From positions 1 through 63,927 of the forward strand of contig NZ_JAHBZY010000020.1 in assembly GCF_019635155.1 (NCBI RefSeq): 63,927 nucleotides of DNA, given 5' to 3'. Below the pieces are notes generated by a model. That model was not told the DNA's origin. It made no database searches and worked only from the letters and a program-made list of their open reading frames with translations. This document shows, in pieces, positions 46,188 to 56,215 of the stretch. Each line of letters begins with the position of its first letter. Position 1 is the stretch's first letter. Position numbers and translations under genes: made by a program. The stretch is from Nitrosomonas sp. (GTDB taxonomy: Bacteria > Pseudomonadota > Gammaproteobacteria > Burkholderiales > Nitrosomonadaceae).

Positions 46188-46736
46188 TTAAGTTCTATTT
46201 TTAAGCAAAATCAACATAGCACCTCCCCCTCCGTCAATCGATCTTGCTTGACAAAATGCCAATACATCGGTGCATTGAATCAACCAATTACCGATTCTCG
46301 TTTTTAAGACAGGCTCGCGATCTTTTGAACCAAGCCCTTTACCGTGGACAACACGAATGCAACGGTATTTATTTTGTACGCAACTTTCCAGAAAGAAACT
46401 TAATTCTTGCCGTGCCTCATCGCGTGTGAATCCATGCAAATCCAATGTTTCTTCGATTCTCCAATACCCTCGCCGTAATCGCTTCAGTGTTTGAACAGAT
46501 ATGCCTGGCCGCATAAAAGACCACGCATCGCCTGCTTCCATCTCGATTTCGATATGATCGGAGAGATTGTCCGCTAACGCCGTTTTATCGGTATATCTTT
46601 GTTTCTGTGGAACCGGTGAAACCTTCGCACTGCTTTGCGGCAGCTTATCCGAAGCGGGTAAGGGCGCTACATCGCGCATGGCAATGTGAAATAGCGCTTT
46701 TTCATCTTCATCATTGGCAGAGTCACTACACGTCAT
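46188..46736 (-). CDS. Smr-domain protein
   Basis: 182 residues. N-terminal DEKALFHIAMRDVAPLP is the usual opening of this proteobacterial Smr family, and the Smr nuclease domain follows: LDLHGFTRDEARQEL, RCIRVVHGKGLGS and CQARSIDGGGGAMLILLK. Related to the MutS2 C-terminal domain; possible RNA/DNA endonuclease. Downstream of trxB by 37 bases. Confidence 0.92.
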   Translation of the reverse strand: MTCSDSANDEDEKALFHIAMRDVAPLPASDKLPQSSAKVSPVPQKQRYTDKTALADNLSDHIEIEMEAGDAWSFMRPGISVQTLKRLRRGYWRIEETLDLHGFTRDEARQELSFFLESCVQNKYRCIRVVHGKGLGSKDREPVLKTRIGNWLIQCTDVLAFCQARSIDGGGGAMLILLKNRT

Positions 46737-46773
46737 TGTCGTACTACAAATTCACTTCGAAATGAATCCGGAT

Positions 46774-47733
<960 letters not shown>

Positions 47734-48396
47734 TTAGTTACGAAGTAGATCAAGAACAATATTGTACTCGTAAAAAATTAAATTGCCTTCCCGGGCTTTT
47801 TCCGTGGCTATCATCGCGGATTGCTCTGCAGCCGATTTTTGATTCAACAATAAATCGCTCTTGTTCAATTCCTGATCGGGGAAATACATCTGAGTTGTTA
47901 ATGCCATATAGCCAGGTTTAAATATCTTCAAGTGAATATGCGGTGGCCTCGTCCAAGTATTACTGGCCGGATAAGCACCGGGCATCACTGTCTTAAAACG
48001 ATATAAACCATTATCATCTGTCCGGATCACCGCCCAGCCTTGAAAATTATGATCGAGCTTGGACTTATTGGGATCGCGGGGATGTCGATATCTCCCATTG
48101 GCATCCGCTTGCCAAATATCAAGCATTGCTTTCCCAACCGGTCTACCGGAAACATCGATCACTCGACCACTGATCACAATATATTGACCATCTGCATGAG
48201 CAATATACCCCTCGATTTGTGTCAAATCAGCATCTTTATCTTTCTGATTTGTGACCGGATAAAATGGTCCCTCCGTTTCGCTGGGCGTAGGTATCAACGC
48301 TAGAGCCTTAGCGATACCGACCCTCATTCCCAGAATGCTAGCCACACTGCTAATCAGACTTAACTGCAGCAATTTTCTACGAGTATATTTTTTCAT
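47734..48396 (-). CDS. Exported intradiol ring-cleavage dioxygenase-like protein
   Basis: 220 residues. A Tat-like N-terminus (KYTRRKLLQLSLISSVASILG) precedes a protocatechuate 3,4-dioxygenase beta-type domain: EGPFYP, GRVIDVSGRPVGKAMLDIWQADANGRYRHP, and PPHIHLKIFKPGY. The nonheme iron ligands Tyr (RYRHP), Tyr (GAYPA) and two His (HIH) can be assigned. A periplasmic location makes a catabolic role uncertain; no aromatic pathway genes are near. Confidence 0.85.
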   Translation of the reverse strand: MKKYTRRKLLQLSLISSVASILGMRVGIAKALALIPTPSETEGPFYPVTNQKDKDADLTQIEGYIAHADGQYIVISGRVIDVSGRPVGKAMLDIWQADANGRYRHPRDPNKSKLDHNFQGWAVIRTDDNGLYRFKTVMPGAYPASNTWTRPPHIHLKIFKPGYMALTTQMYFPDQELNKSDLLLNQKSAAEQSAMIATEKAREGNLIFYEYNIVLDLLRN

Positions 48397-48816
48397 CGAA
48401 CTTCAACCACCATTCCGTGAGCACTTTACTCATTAAATTGAAAAGAAATAATCAAAATCCTAGGTTGAAACGATTACTGCGCCAATCGTTTAATTAATTT
48501 TGATGATACTTGTCACGGTTTGTTCAAAAAACGATCTTTGACATTCATGAATTTCTGCGATGCATCAAACACTTTTTCATTCGAAACACCGGAAGATTTC
48601 CTAGAATCGTAACTGAATTACAGACTCAGAAAAAATGATAATTCGGAAGAACCGGGGTCTGCGCTAATAAACTACAACCGCTCCTTTTAACCTTCAGTTC
48701 TTCGCTTAATTTGAAAAACAATCTATGGCGAAATTACTCGGGATGACAGTACTTGAGTAGTTTTAAGTCAAGATAATGAGACCATAAAGAAATAATAACT
48801 TATGACCGGCAATAGC
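48397..48816. other. Intergenic, nothing recognised
   Basis: 420 bases between two minus-strand genes. No open frame, repeat or RNA gene is supported. Should contain the promoter of the dioxygenase-trxB-smr unit. Confidence 0.4.
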
Positions 48817-49056
48817 TTACCGCAATTTTCCACGAACAACCCGGACAGATTCCGGATTTCTCACAACAAGCTTCCCATCACTCCCCACAAGATTCCCACA
48901 GTTACAAGCAGATTTGATGAATGGCAAGGAGTTAACTATTTCCGTGCAATCCAAACATTCATAATATAAATCGCCACTGGTTGGAAGTGCCGCCGGATCT
49001 GGAACAGGCTCTACGGGATAGAAGTTATAAATCTTACGCATATCGATTTTCAGCAT
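48817..49056 (-). CDS. Small CxxC/CxC zinc-ribbon-like protein, unrecognised
   Basis: 79 residues. Contains YYECLDC and ACNCG, giving four cysteines that could bind zinc or iron, and a basic C-terminus (RNPESVRVVRGKLR). The AAGGAGAGAAA immediately before ATG 49056 is a strong ribosome binding site and makes it a real gene. I do not recognise the family. A perfect FNR box lies 134 bases upstream, which may link it to oxygen limitation. Confidence 0.7.
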   Translation of the reverse strand: MLKIDMRKIYNFYPVEPVPDPAALPTSGDLYYECLDCTEIVNSLPFIKSACNCGNLVGSDGKLVVRNPESVRVVRGKLR

Positions 49057-49189
49057 TTTCTCTCCTTAGATGAAGGTTATTTGTTTCGCTAGGTTAACGG
49101 CAATCATCCATAGAATTGTAGGGGCATGCATCTACATGGAGGTAAGAATTTACTGATAATGACAGCTTACAGTATAAGAACAACGAAAT

Positions 49190-49203
49190 TTGATCCACAT
49201 CAA
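49190..49203. promoter_or_regulatory. FNR/ANR-type box
   Basis: TTGAT-CCAC-ATCAA matches the FNR consensus (TTGAT-N4-ATCAA) at all ten positions. It lies between divergent genes, 134 bases before the start of the Cys-rich protein and 141 before the lipoprotein, so it could activate either under low oxygen. Confidence 0.65.
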
Positions 49204-49343
49204 ACGACATCATAAACAGAATCCAAAAACACTGAGATTAAGGTAAAATGATTTGGTTAGGTTCGTGTGGCTGGGCCAACATCAAGTGACTGAAGAATCA
49301 ATAGATACATAAATCAGAAATTTTTAATAGAGGAAAATCTTAA

Positions 49344-49544
49344 ATGAAGGTTAATAAAGGAGTTATTGGCGTTATTGTTCTTGGTGCCGCTTTAGTTGGA
49401 TGCGGTAGTGGTGGTCTTCCTGAAGCGGACTCAGTCAATTGTGCGGGAAGAGGCATGGAAAAAGCGTTGGTTGAGTTCAAAAACAATGAACCCGCACGGC
49501 AAGCATTCTTAGATAAATGTAATGAAATAAACCAAGGAAAGTAA
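49344..49544 (+). CDS. Small lipoprotein
   Basis: 66 residues. Signal peptide ending in the lipobox ALVGC, so a lipid-anchored mature protein of 47 residues is expected, with two further cysteines (VNCAGRG, DKCNEI) that may form a disulfide. No recognised function. GAGGAAAATCTTAA precedes ATG 49344. Divergent from the Cys-rich small protein across an FNR box. Confidence 0.7.
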   Translation: MKVNKGVIGVIVLGAALVGCGSGGLPEADSVNCAGRGMEKALVEFKNNEPARQAFLDKCNEINQGK

Positions 49545-49743
49545 CTTTTGGAAAGTTTTAAATTAAAATCACTTTCTCAGTAATATCAGTTTCTAAGATC
49601 AGTCAACGTAGGGTGATTGAGCCAGATTGCATTAAATCGAGATGATGTCTTAAATCTTAAGTAATTCGGATTACTCATCCTACATTCCGTTTTTCTTCGT
49701 AATGAGCCAGTAAACAAAGATTTTAATCCTGTTGATCTGATAT

Positions 49744-50763
49744 TCACCGATTAGACACTACACGTGAAGGCAGTAACACCCGGATTGGGCGGGAACCGAT
49801 GGTGAATTCGATCGTGCTCTCGCCCTCGATATCCCGGTTGCGGAAATAATCACCATCCACTTGTAATGGATAGGATTGTTCATGCAAAGTGCAGGCAATA
49901 TGTTTCCCCGAATAATATTGCATCGGCAGATTGGCGGGTTTGTGTTGCAAGATTTTCAGTGCCTTGATCAATTCATGTTGGTGCCGCGCGCCGGGTAAGA
50001 AGCCGATCACAAGTTCATTTTTTGATGGATTTGCACTCGGCACCAGTTGCAAATTTCTGGCGTATGCAGAACTATTCGCTACAATGAGATAACCGGATTG
50101 ATGATCGATAACGATTTGTTCATCCACTTGCACTGAAATCTTCGGATGGTGCAGCGAACACAGAGCCTTCAAGCCATGCCAAAGATAAATCGAATCATTC
50201 AGCGGGCCTTTACGCTTGCCGATGTTTTTGACGGTTAACGAATCCAACCCCATCGAAGCCATATGAAAGAAAGGTTTGCTGCCTTTAATCCCTCGACCGC
50301 TGATCAAACCATAATATTGCTGTATACAAAAACCGGCTGCAATCGCCTGCAAAAGGTCATTCGCGCTGGCACTCATTTCATATGAACGGGCAAACAATGA
50401 CTCATTCCCCCCGGGGACGGCATAAATCGGCATATCGGTTTTATCGATCAGATTCAGTAGTTTTCTGACCGTACCGTCGCCGCCAACCACCACAACAAGA
50501 TCATTCTCTTCGATCTTGTCAGCAATGCGCGAATATCCCTTGGCTTTTTTCTCGGATGGCAGTACCTCCACAACTTTACCCTGGCGCATCAGCTCTTTTG
50601 CCAATTCAACCGCCGTTACTTCAGTGTTTCCGGCACTGGAAATCGGATTGAAAATAATCAGGATTTTTTGCGGCGCTGGAATCTTGATGATCAACGGACT
50701 GGATTGAAATAATAAATTTTCATTTCTCAAAGAAAGCGACATATCAAAAATATATTTAGGCAA
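49744..50763 (-). CDS. Diacylglycerol/lipid kinase family protein
   Basis: 339 residues, DAGK-catalytic fold of the LCB5/YegS type. IIFNPISSAGN at the N-terminus, the nucleotide motif VVVVGGDGTVRKLLN, and PGGNESLFAR. The C-terminal beta-sandwich is complete (LQVDGDYF). Phosphorylates a lipid such as diacylglycerol or a sphingoid-type base. It overlaps the glycosyltransferase gene by eight bases; MSLSLRN at 50742 is an alternative start. Confidence 0.85.
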   Translation of the reverse strand: MPKYIFDMSLSLRNENLLFQSSPLIIKIPAPQKILIIFNPISSAGNTEVTAVELAKELMRQGKVVEVLPSEKKAKGYSRIADKIEENDLVVVVGGDGTVRKLLNLIDKTDMPIYAVPGGNESLFARSYEMSASANDLLQAIAAGFCIQQYYGLISGRGIKGSKPFFHMASMGLDSLTVKNIGKRKGPLNDSIYLWHGLKALCSLHHPKISVQVDEQIVIDHQSGYLIVANSSAYARNLQLVPSANPSKNELVIGFLPGARHQHELIKALKILQHKPANLPMQYYSGKHIACTLHEQSYPLQVDGDYFRNRDIEGESTIEFTIGSRPIRVLLPSRVVSNR

Positions 50764-51799
50764 GATCCACGGGGATTATTTTGACTTCCGACCAAATCTG
50801 ATGACACCAGGATTGATCGATCGGCGGCATCCCGGCTTTAATCCACTCCACCAAATGCTTGGCCGTATTGGGAAATGTCACGCGTAGCGCCTTCGTGATA
50901 TACAGCCATTCCTCAATGATCGCTGCATCGACTGTCTGCATCGTATGCCCATAACCCAAAGCTCTTAAAGCAGCGGCATTGGATGCTTGTTCCAATTGAG
51001 CGTGCACGGGTTTCACCAGAATTTTCTTGCCTAACTGCAGCGATTCACTGGCCAGCTCAAACCCGGCATTACAAATAATACCGGCGCAATCCGCCAGGTC
51101 TTTTTGGAATCCAGCGAGCGATAAGGGCTTGCAAAAAATATGTGCAAAAGGCGATGGAATCACTTCCGGTGAATAAATATGAAACTCAAAATCTTTAAAA
51201 CGTGAGAAAAGCTTGATGATATGCTGCTGGTTTTCGAATGGCAAATAAACGACTATTTTATTTTTCTGCAATTGCTCCGCATTAAAAGGCGTTTCTATGA
51301 CCGGCGGCAACAATGGTTGATCGAAATGATGCCAGTGCAAGCCGATACCTAAATCGACCGGCGCAAATTTTTTTAACACCAGTTCAGACATCGGATCGCT
51401 ACCGGCGCGCGGTATGTCGTATTGAAACGCGTATTGATGGCTGAAGCCAACGGTTTTTTTACCCTGCCGTCTTGCAGCCCAGGAGGTAACCGGCTCGAAG
51501 TCGCAAATCACCAGATCATAGTTACTCAAATCCAGCGCGCGAATATCCTTCAAAAAACGCAGCGGCTTTGATTGAAGCACTGTCCGCAGATGATTGATCT
51601 TACCGTTATTGGTATTGAAAGTCAGTCCTTCACGCCACTGATGACCGTTAAAAACCTCCATGTCGAAGAACTTGTCTTGCGGCCTGCCGGTAAATTGATA
51701 CGTCACTTCCAGATCAGCCGCCCGGAATTCCCTCGCCATGATACGACCACGCGTAATATGGCCATTGCCTGTTCCTTGAATACCGTAAAAAATTTTCAT
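50756..51799 (-). CDS. GT-B glycosyltransferase (MJ1255/VC2487 type)
   Basis: 347 residues, starting MKIFYGIQGTGNGHITRGRIMARE, the typical opening of the MJ1255/VC2487 family, related to MurG and diacylglycerol glucosyltransferases. IICNAGFELASESLQLGKKILVKP is the donor-site region. The lipid kinase downstream and the patatin and LpxH-like genes upstream suggest a glycolipid product, which is inference. Confidence 0.85.
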   Translation of the reverse strand: MKIFYGIQGTGNGHITRGRIMAREFRAADLEVTYQFTGRPQDKFFDMEVFNGHQWREGLTFNTNNGKINHLRTVLQSKPLRFLKDIRALDLSNYDLVICDFEPVTSWAARRQGKKTVGFSHQYAFQYDIPRAGSDPMSELVLKKFAPVDLGIGLHWHHFDQPLLPPVIETPFNAEQLQKNKIVVYLPFENQQHIIKLFSRFKDFEFHIYSPEVIPSPFAHIFCKPLSLAGFQKDLADCAGIICNAGFELASESLQLGKKILVKPVHAQLEQASNAAALRALGYGHTMQTVDAAIIEEWLYITKALRVTFPNTAKHLVEWIKAGMPPIDQSWCHQIWSEVKIIPVDLA

Positions 51800-51934
51800 T
51801 TTATAATTTCAGATCAGAGTCAATGATTTTACAAATCATGAAGATGTAAAATTCTAGAGACTCTGTGTGACAGTGGCATGACCGATTCTTGGCACCGGAA
51901 TGACAATTCGGTTACGGGTGCACAAAACTGTCAT

Positions 51935-52864
51935 TCAACCGGGATTGTTCAACCATTGTTTGATTTGCGCCTGGTTCCGGCGATACCACACCCCGCCGAT
52001 GGCCAGCGCTTTCTGCTGAATTGCCGGATCCTTGGCGGAATCCATGTAATCCGGCATGTTGTAGTCTTGCAAGTAGTCGTTGATATAGAGCATCTGATCG
52101 CCAAGCACCAGCTCCGTATTATTGGCATTGGAAATCATCTTTTCCCTAAGAATCAACGAAGCGATACCGGATGCGGACCATTGCAACCCGCCATAGCGGC
52201 AGGCCTTCAAACCATCCATCGTAAATCTACGCCAACCGGATCCGATTGAAAGCATCCGGATGCCAGTATTCGGCCAGTATCTCTGCGCATACAAATAAGC
52301 GCTCAATCCGGGATTATTCATCCCGACCCCGCCGTCGATGCGCCAGTCGCCGTCCTGCAACCGTACCGGCGCATAAAATGAAGGCGCTGCGGTACACGCA
52401 TCCGCGATTTCATGCAACCAAAAATCCGTCCGGGCGGAATTGGTAAAAACCTCCAGGAAATCACGGCTCAGATTGAAGCAAGGAATAAAAAGCGGTTTCT
52501 CTAACGAGGAAAGCTTGCAATCTTGCAGCGCCGCTTGCAGCACCTTTCTTTTCGATTCGCTTTGAAACTTCGGACGTAGCTGAAGTTTGCTGAGAAAACG
52601 GCTCATGCCATGTTCAATCATCATTGCCTGCAGCAACCGCTCTTTGACAATTTTGTGCACGAGTGCTTCAGCGCTGGTTTTCTGACCTAAAATCAAACAG
52701 GCGATCAAACCGCCGGAGGAAGAACCGGCGATCATATCGAATCGTTCGTAAGTGGATATGCCGGTGTCTTGTTCCAGACAGGCCAGCACGCTCAGTTGTA
52801 TGAGCAGATGACTGCCGCCGCCGTCCAGGCTCAGCAAAAATCTAAGCGGCTTCTCTGCTGGCAA
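51935..52864 (-). CDS. Patatin-like phospholipase
   Basis: 309 residues. Ser-Asp dyad: oxyanion loop LSLDGGGSHLL, nucleophile elbow AGSSSGG, and DGGVGMNNP carrying the aspartate. Acyl hydrolase acting on phospholipids or glycolipids. It overlaps the LpxH-like gene by 23 bases (translational coupling). No signal peptide, so cytoplasmic or membrane-associated. Confidence 0.92.
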   Translation of the reverse strand: MPAEKPLRFLLSLDGGGSHLLIQLSVLACLEQDTGISTYERFDMIAGSSSGGLIACLILGQKTSAEALVHKIVKERLLQAMMIEHGMSRFLSKLQLRPKFQSESKRKVLQAALQDCKLSSLEKPLFIPCFNLSRDFLEVFTNSARTDFWLHEIADACTAAPSFYAPVRLQDGDWRIDGGVGMNNPGLSAYLYAQRYWPNTGIRMLSIGSGWRRFTMDGLKACRYGGLQWSASGIASLILREKMISNANNTELVLGDQMLYINDYLQDYNMPDYMDSAKDPAIQQKALAIGGVWYRRNQAQIKQWLNNPG

Positions 52865-53651
52865 GTAATTGTTCCTGAACTAGATTTTGGTACTGTTCAA
52901 AGCGTTCGTTCCAGAATACAAGCTCCAGTGAACCGTCCGGATGTTCCAGCAGCGTCGAGCAGCTTTCCACCCAATCGCCATCGTTACAGTAAAGCACCGA
53001 ATTGATTTCCCGTAACTCGGCATGATGAATGTGGCCGCACACCACGCCATCGACACCTCGCTCCCTGGCAAGATGCGCCAGCGCGTCTTCAAAACTGCTG
53101 ATGTAGCTGACCGCATTCTTTACTTTCAACTTCAGGTAAGCGGAGAGCGACCAATACGAATAGCCGAAGAATTTGCGCAAGCCGTTTAAATAATGACTCA
53201 GATCCAGCAACGTGTCATACGCGACATTGCCGAGCTTCGCCAGCCAGCGGCTGTGTTTGACGATCATGTCGAATTCGTCGCCGTGCATCACCAACAACTT
53301 TTTGCCGTCCATGGTGGTATGCACGTAATCCTGATGAATCTCGACATTCCCGAATACATGACCGGCGCAATCGCGTAACGCTTCATCATGATTGCCCGGC
53401 ACATAAATCACTTTGGTGCCGTGTTTGGCTTTCCCCAGAATGGAGCGGATTACATTGGTATGCTGTTGCGGCCAATAGGGTGTTTTTTTGATGCTCCAAA
53501 AATCGACAATATCGCCAACCAGAAACAGATAATCGGTTTCGACCGAATGCAAGAAATGCAACAATGCCTCCGCCTGGCAACCGCGGAAACCGAGGTGCAC
53601 ATCGGAGATCCACACACTTCTAACTTTGATTGGCGCTTTATCTGTCATCAT
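52842..53651 (-). CDS. LpxH-like metallophosphoesterase
   Basis: 269 residues. Di-metal phosphoesterase motifs: SDVHLGFRG, LVGDIVDFW, VPGNHDEAL, MHGDEFD and CGHIHHAELRE, all intact. Belongs to the UDP-2,3-diacylglucosamine diphosphatase-like family (COG2908) often found beside MJ1255-type glycosyltransferases, and is longer than housekeeping LpxH (~240). First gene of the four-gene minus-strand lipid unit. Confidence 0.88.
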   Translation of the reverse strand: MMTDKAPIKVRSVWISDVHLGFRGCQAEALLHFLHSVETDYLFLVGDIVDFWSIKKTPYWPQQHTNVIRSILGKAKHGTKVIYVPGNHDEALRDCAGHVFGNVEIHQDYVHTTMDGKKLLVMHGDEFDMIVKHSRWLAKLGNVAYDTLLDLSHYLNGLRKFFGYSYWSLSAYLKLKVKNAVSYISSFEDALAHLARERGVDGVVCGHIHHAELREINSVLYCNDGDWVESCSTLLEHPDGSLELVFWNERFEQYQNLVQEQLLASREAA

Positions 53652-53751
53652 GAATGCCCTTATAGGATATTGATGACACGGAAGTTTAGAGCGGTATTGT
53701 TAAGCGCATTTGAACAGTTGATGAAATATTTATGAACTTTTGATGAAGCGA

Positions 53752-54474
53752 TCAGACCCTGAAGCAGCAAGCGGAGAACGATCTCACGCCGTTGACCGGA
53801 TAGGCCTCACCCGCAACGATTTGAAAAGACGATGAATCCAATCGAGCATCCTGAACCAGCAACGTATCGACTGCCAGTAATTCGCTCGCGATATCCGCAG
53901 GTTTCAAATCGCAGCGGACGCCACGAATCAATCCAATCAGTTTCAACGAATCCAAGCCAAATGAGTCATCCAAGCTCAGCGATTCAAAATAGACCTTCTT
54001 GCCGGAGGAATCGATTTGGCAAAAGTGATCGTGCAAGCGGCACATCATTCGAATCTCTTTTTCATATTGCCAGCTCGCAAATTTTGCCGCGATGAATGCT
54101 TTCAAATCGGGCTCGGAAAATCCACCACGCTGCATTGCGGCATCAACATCTGAGCGAAAGCGCTCGGGCTGATAATGAACAGGAATCATCAGGTCATCGG
54201 GAATTTCAAACACCAACGCCACACCACGTTGATGATCGGCATAATGACTCCACAGCACGGGATCGTGATAGTTTTCGCAAAAACAGATGGCACCGTATCG
54301 ATCATTCGCTTGGTTCTTGAAAGCTTCCAGCTTGATCCGGGCATCCGCATCGGAAAAATCCGTAGCACACAATTGAAATGGATCGTTCAGTTCATTGATG
54401 CGCGCAATTTTCAAGCGGCGGTCACGCATGGCTCGCAGCGTGAATTCGGAAGACGTGAAGTGGTAAACGATCAT
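53752..54474 (-). CDS. DUF2971 domain protein
   Basis: 240 residues. YHFTSSEFTLRAMRDRRLKIARINELNDPFQLC, AICFCENYHDPVLWSHYADHQRGVALVFEI and YEKEIRMMCRL are the DUF2971 landmarks. Function unknown; members are common near phage, defence and mobile elements, in keeping with the IS5 remnant that begins 106 bases away. Confidence 0.88.
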   Translation of the reverse strand: MIVYHFTSSEFTLRAMRDRRLKIARINELNDPFQLCATDFSDADARIKLEAFKNQANDRYGAICFCENYHDPVLWSHYADHQRGVALVFEIPDDLMIPVHYQPERFRSDVDAAMQRGGFSEPDLKAFIAAKFASWQYEKEIRMMCRLHDHFCQIDSSGKKVYFESLSLDDSFGLDSLKLIGLIRGVRCDLKPADIASELLAVDTLLVQDARLDSSSFQIVAGEAYPVNGVRSFSACCFRV

Positions 54475-54550
54475 GGGTAAATTGCTCGAAGTAGTATTTT
54501 CATAACATCATTCCTATTATGCCCGGCTTGGCGGCCAGCATTCTTATCCT

Positions 54551-54612
54551 TTAGAGAAGCTCTGAAATAGTATGATTTCTTAGGGAAACTCTGAAAAAGT
54601 GTGATATTTTTT
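54551..54612. repeat. Two tandem IS5-type terminal repeats (period 29)
   Basis: TTAG-AGAAGCTCTGAA (from 54551) and TTAG-GGAAACTCTGAA (from 54580) are near copies spaced 29 bases apart, both resembling the inverted repeat at the other end of the IS5 copy (GGAAGCTCTGAAGAAGT, reverse strand, about 55468-55484). Two ends at one side suggest tandem or nested insertions and later deletion. Confidence 0.55.
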
Positions 54613-55484
54613 AAATTTCTCAGAATCCTCATTATAAAAAAGACCGAGATGCGCAGAGGACAATCAAACTCGCCGTAAATCTCATGTTTTTTGTGACAGC
54701 AGAGTTTTTTCTGCAATCATTTTGTATGTTAGGGGCGCAGCTCTCCTGTATAGCCCGCATCAGCACTGACGGTGCTTTCCTCGCCGTGCAGTAGTTTGTC
54801 GACCTGGGTAACGTCAGCTACATTGGCGGGCGTACCCACGACACTGTGCACCAAGCCCGGTCTCTCATCGACACCAATGTGAGCCTTCATCCCAAAGTAG
54901 TACTGATTGCCTTTTCTGGTCTGGTGCATTGCCGGATCACGCTTGCCATCTTTATTCTTGGTTGAACTGGGTGCATGGATCAGGGTGGCATCAACAATAG
55001 TACCCTGACGCAGCGACAGACCGCGATCTCCCAGATAACCGTTGATGACAACAAGAATCTCTGCTGCCAGATTGTGTTGCTCCAGCAACCGGCGAAAGTT
55101 AAGAATGGTGGTTTCATCCGGAATCCGATTCAGGTCAAGATCAGCAAACTGGCGCAAGATCATAGTCTCATACAGCGCTTCTTCCATGGCCGGATCACTG
55201 TAACCAAACCAGTTCTGCAACAAATGCACTCGCTGCATTGCCATCAGGGGATAGCTGGGGCGGCCGCCTTCTCCACGCGGATAATACGGTTCAATCAACC
55301 CGGTCAATCCCTTCCATGGCACTACCTGTTCCATCTCCTTCAGGAATAATTCCTTGCGGGTCTGCTTGCGTTTGTTCGAGTACTCAGCGTCTGCAAAGGT
55401 TATCTGTTTCATTGGTTGGCTTTGAAGGGGGAAATACCTGTATTTTGTCAGATCAATCACCGTTCGGTACTTCTTCAGAGCTTC
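54584..55484 (-). mobile_element. Truncated IS5-family insertion sequence
   Basis: About 0.9 kb bounded by imperfect inverted repeats: GGAAACTCTGAAAAAGT at the left and the complement of GGAAGCTCTGAAGAAGT at the right. IS5 elements duplicate YTAR; the flanks are TTAG on the left and CTAG on the right, both YTAR but not identical, so the ends may not come from one insertion event. Its transposase gene lacks the C-terminal third. It marks the left edge of the mobile region. Confidence 0.75.
54729..55412 (-). pseudogene. IS5 transposase, internally or 3'-deleted
   Basis: Starts MKQITFADAEYSNKRKQTRKELF at 55412, the usual IS5 start. DDE features up to GTIVDATLIHAPSS and VSADAGYTG are visible. 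The protein ends at residue 227 (GYTGELRP), whereas IS5 transposases run to about 320 and contain the Glu of the DDE triad after this point. The missing segment and abrupt ending show it cannot be active. The short tail may be the natural C-terminus joined by an internal deletion. Confidence 0.85.
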
Positions 55485-55783
55485 CCTAGGAAGGCGGTGT
55501 CAAGTGCTGCAGTAGTCCCTACTCATTTATCAGGTGCAATTATTGATCATGTGTGTCAAAAAACTCTAGTAGGTGTCAGCGCTTACAGATAATTAAACCG
55601 ATAGATGGAATAATGGAATCTCATGATTCTTACTTTTCATGAAAAACCGCACCAGTCAGTGCAATGGCATACGGATGGCTGGAAAATTTTAGAACCCGGT
55701 GAGACCTACTCCTTCAGTGAGGTATGTTGATTTTCATGGAGTCTGAAGTCTCACAAAATGAAGACATGAAATGGAGGAAGAAG

Positions 55784-56215
55784 ATGGGATTACCGTGCAC
55801 ACAATATAGTCAGGAATTTGGAAAGGAATCAATTAAATTTTTCAAAGAAAGTGAATTGACGCTGGTTGAAGCGGCAAAGCGACTGTCATTACCGAAAGGG
55901 ACGCTAAAGAACTGGGTTTATGCTGACAAACGGGGAAAACTCGCTGTAATAGGCAAGCGTCAGAAGGCGCTGACTGTGTTCATGTGTCAACGACTCGATG
56001 TATCCGAGAGTGGTTTTCATGCACGAAGCTCTCGCCCGCTTTGTAAACGTAAGCAGGAAAATGCAAGACTGGAAATAGAAATACTGGGCGCACACCACCG
56101 TACACGGGAGACCTACAGTGCGAAGCGCTTGTATCATGACTTTTGGCGGATCACGGGATACAAACCACGTCATACCGCGTTCGAACATTGCGCAAGACTA
56201 TGGACTCCATTTTGA
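55784..56215 (+). pseudogene. IS3-family transposase remnant (OrfA/OrfB fusion)
   Basis: 144 residues. The N-terminal 45 residues (YSQEFGKESIKFFKESELTLVEAAKRL, GTLKNWV) are an OrfA helix-turn-helix; from about residue 67 (MCQRLDVSESGFHAR) the sequence is OrfB, through THRTRETYS-type residues to YHDFWRITGYK, and then loses similarity. The middle and the DDE core are missing. An internal deletion has joined the two frames. Confidence 0.75.

Noticed and set aside
54471-54716. 81-residue minus-strand frame downstream of the IS5 transposase
   Set aside because: Spans the IS5 terminal repeats and ends in intergenic DNA with no similarity to the missing transposase C-terminus.
55623-55730. 35-residue plus-strand frame before the IS3 remnant
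   Set aside because: Short, with no ribosome binding site and no recognised family; may be a fragment of a disrupted gene but cannot be supported.
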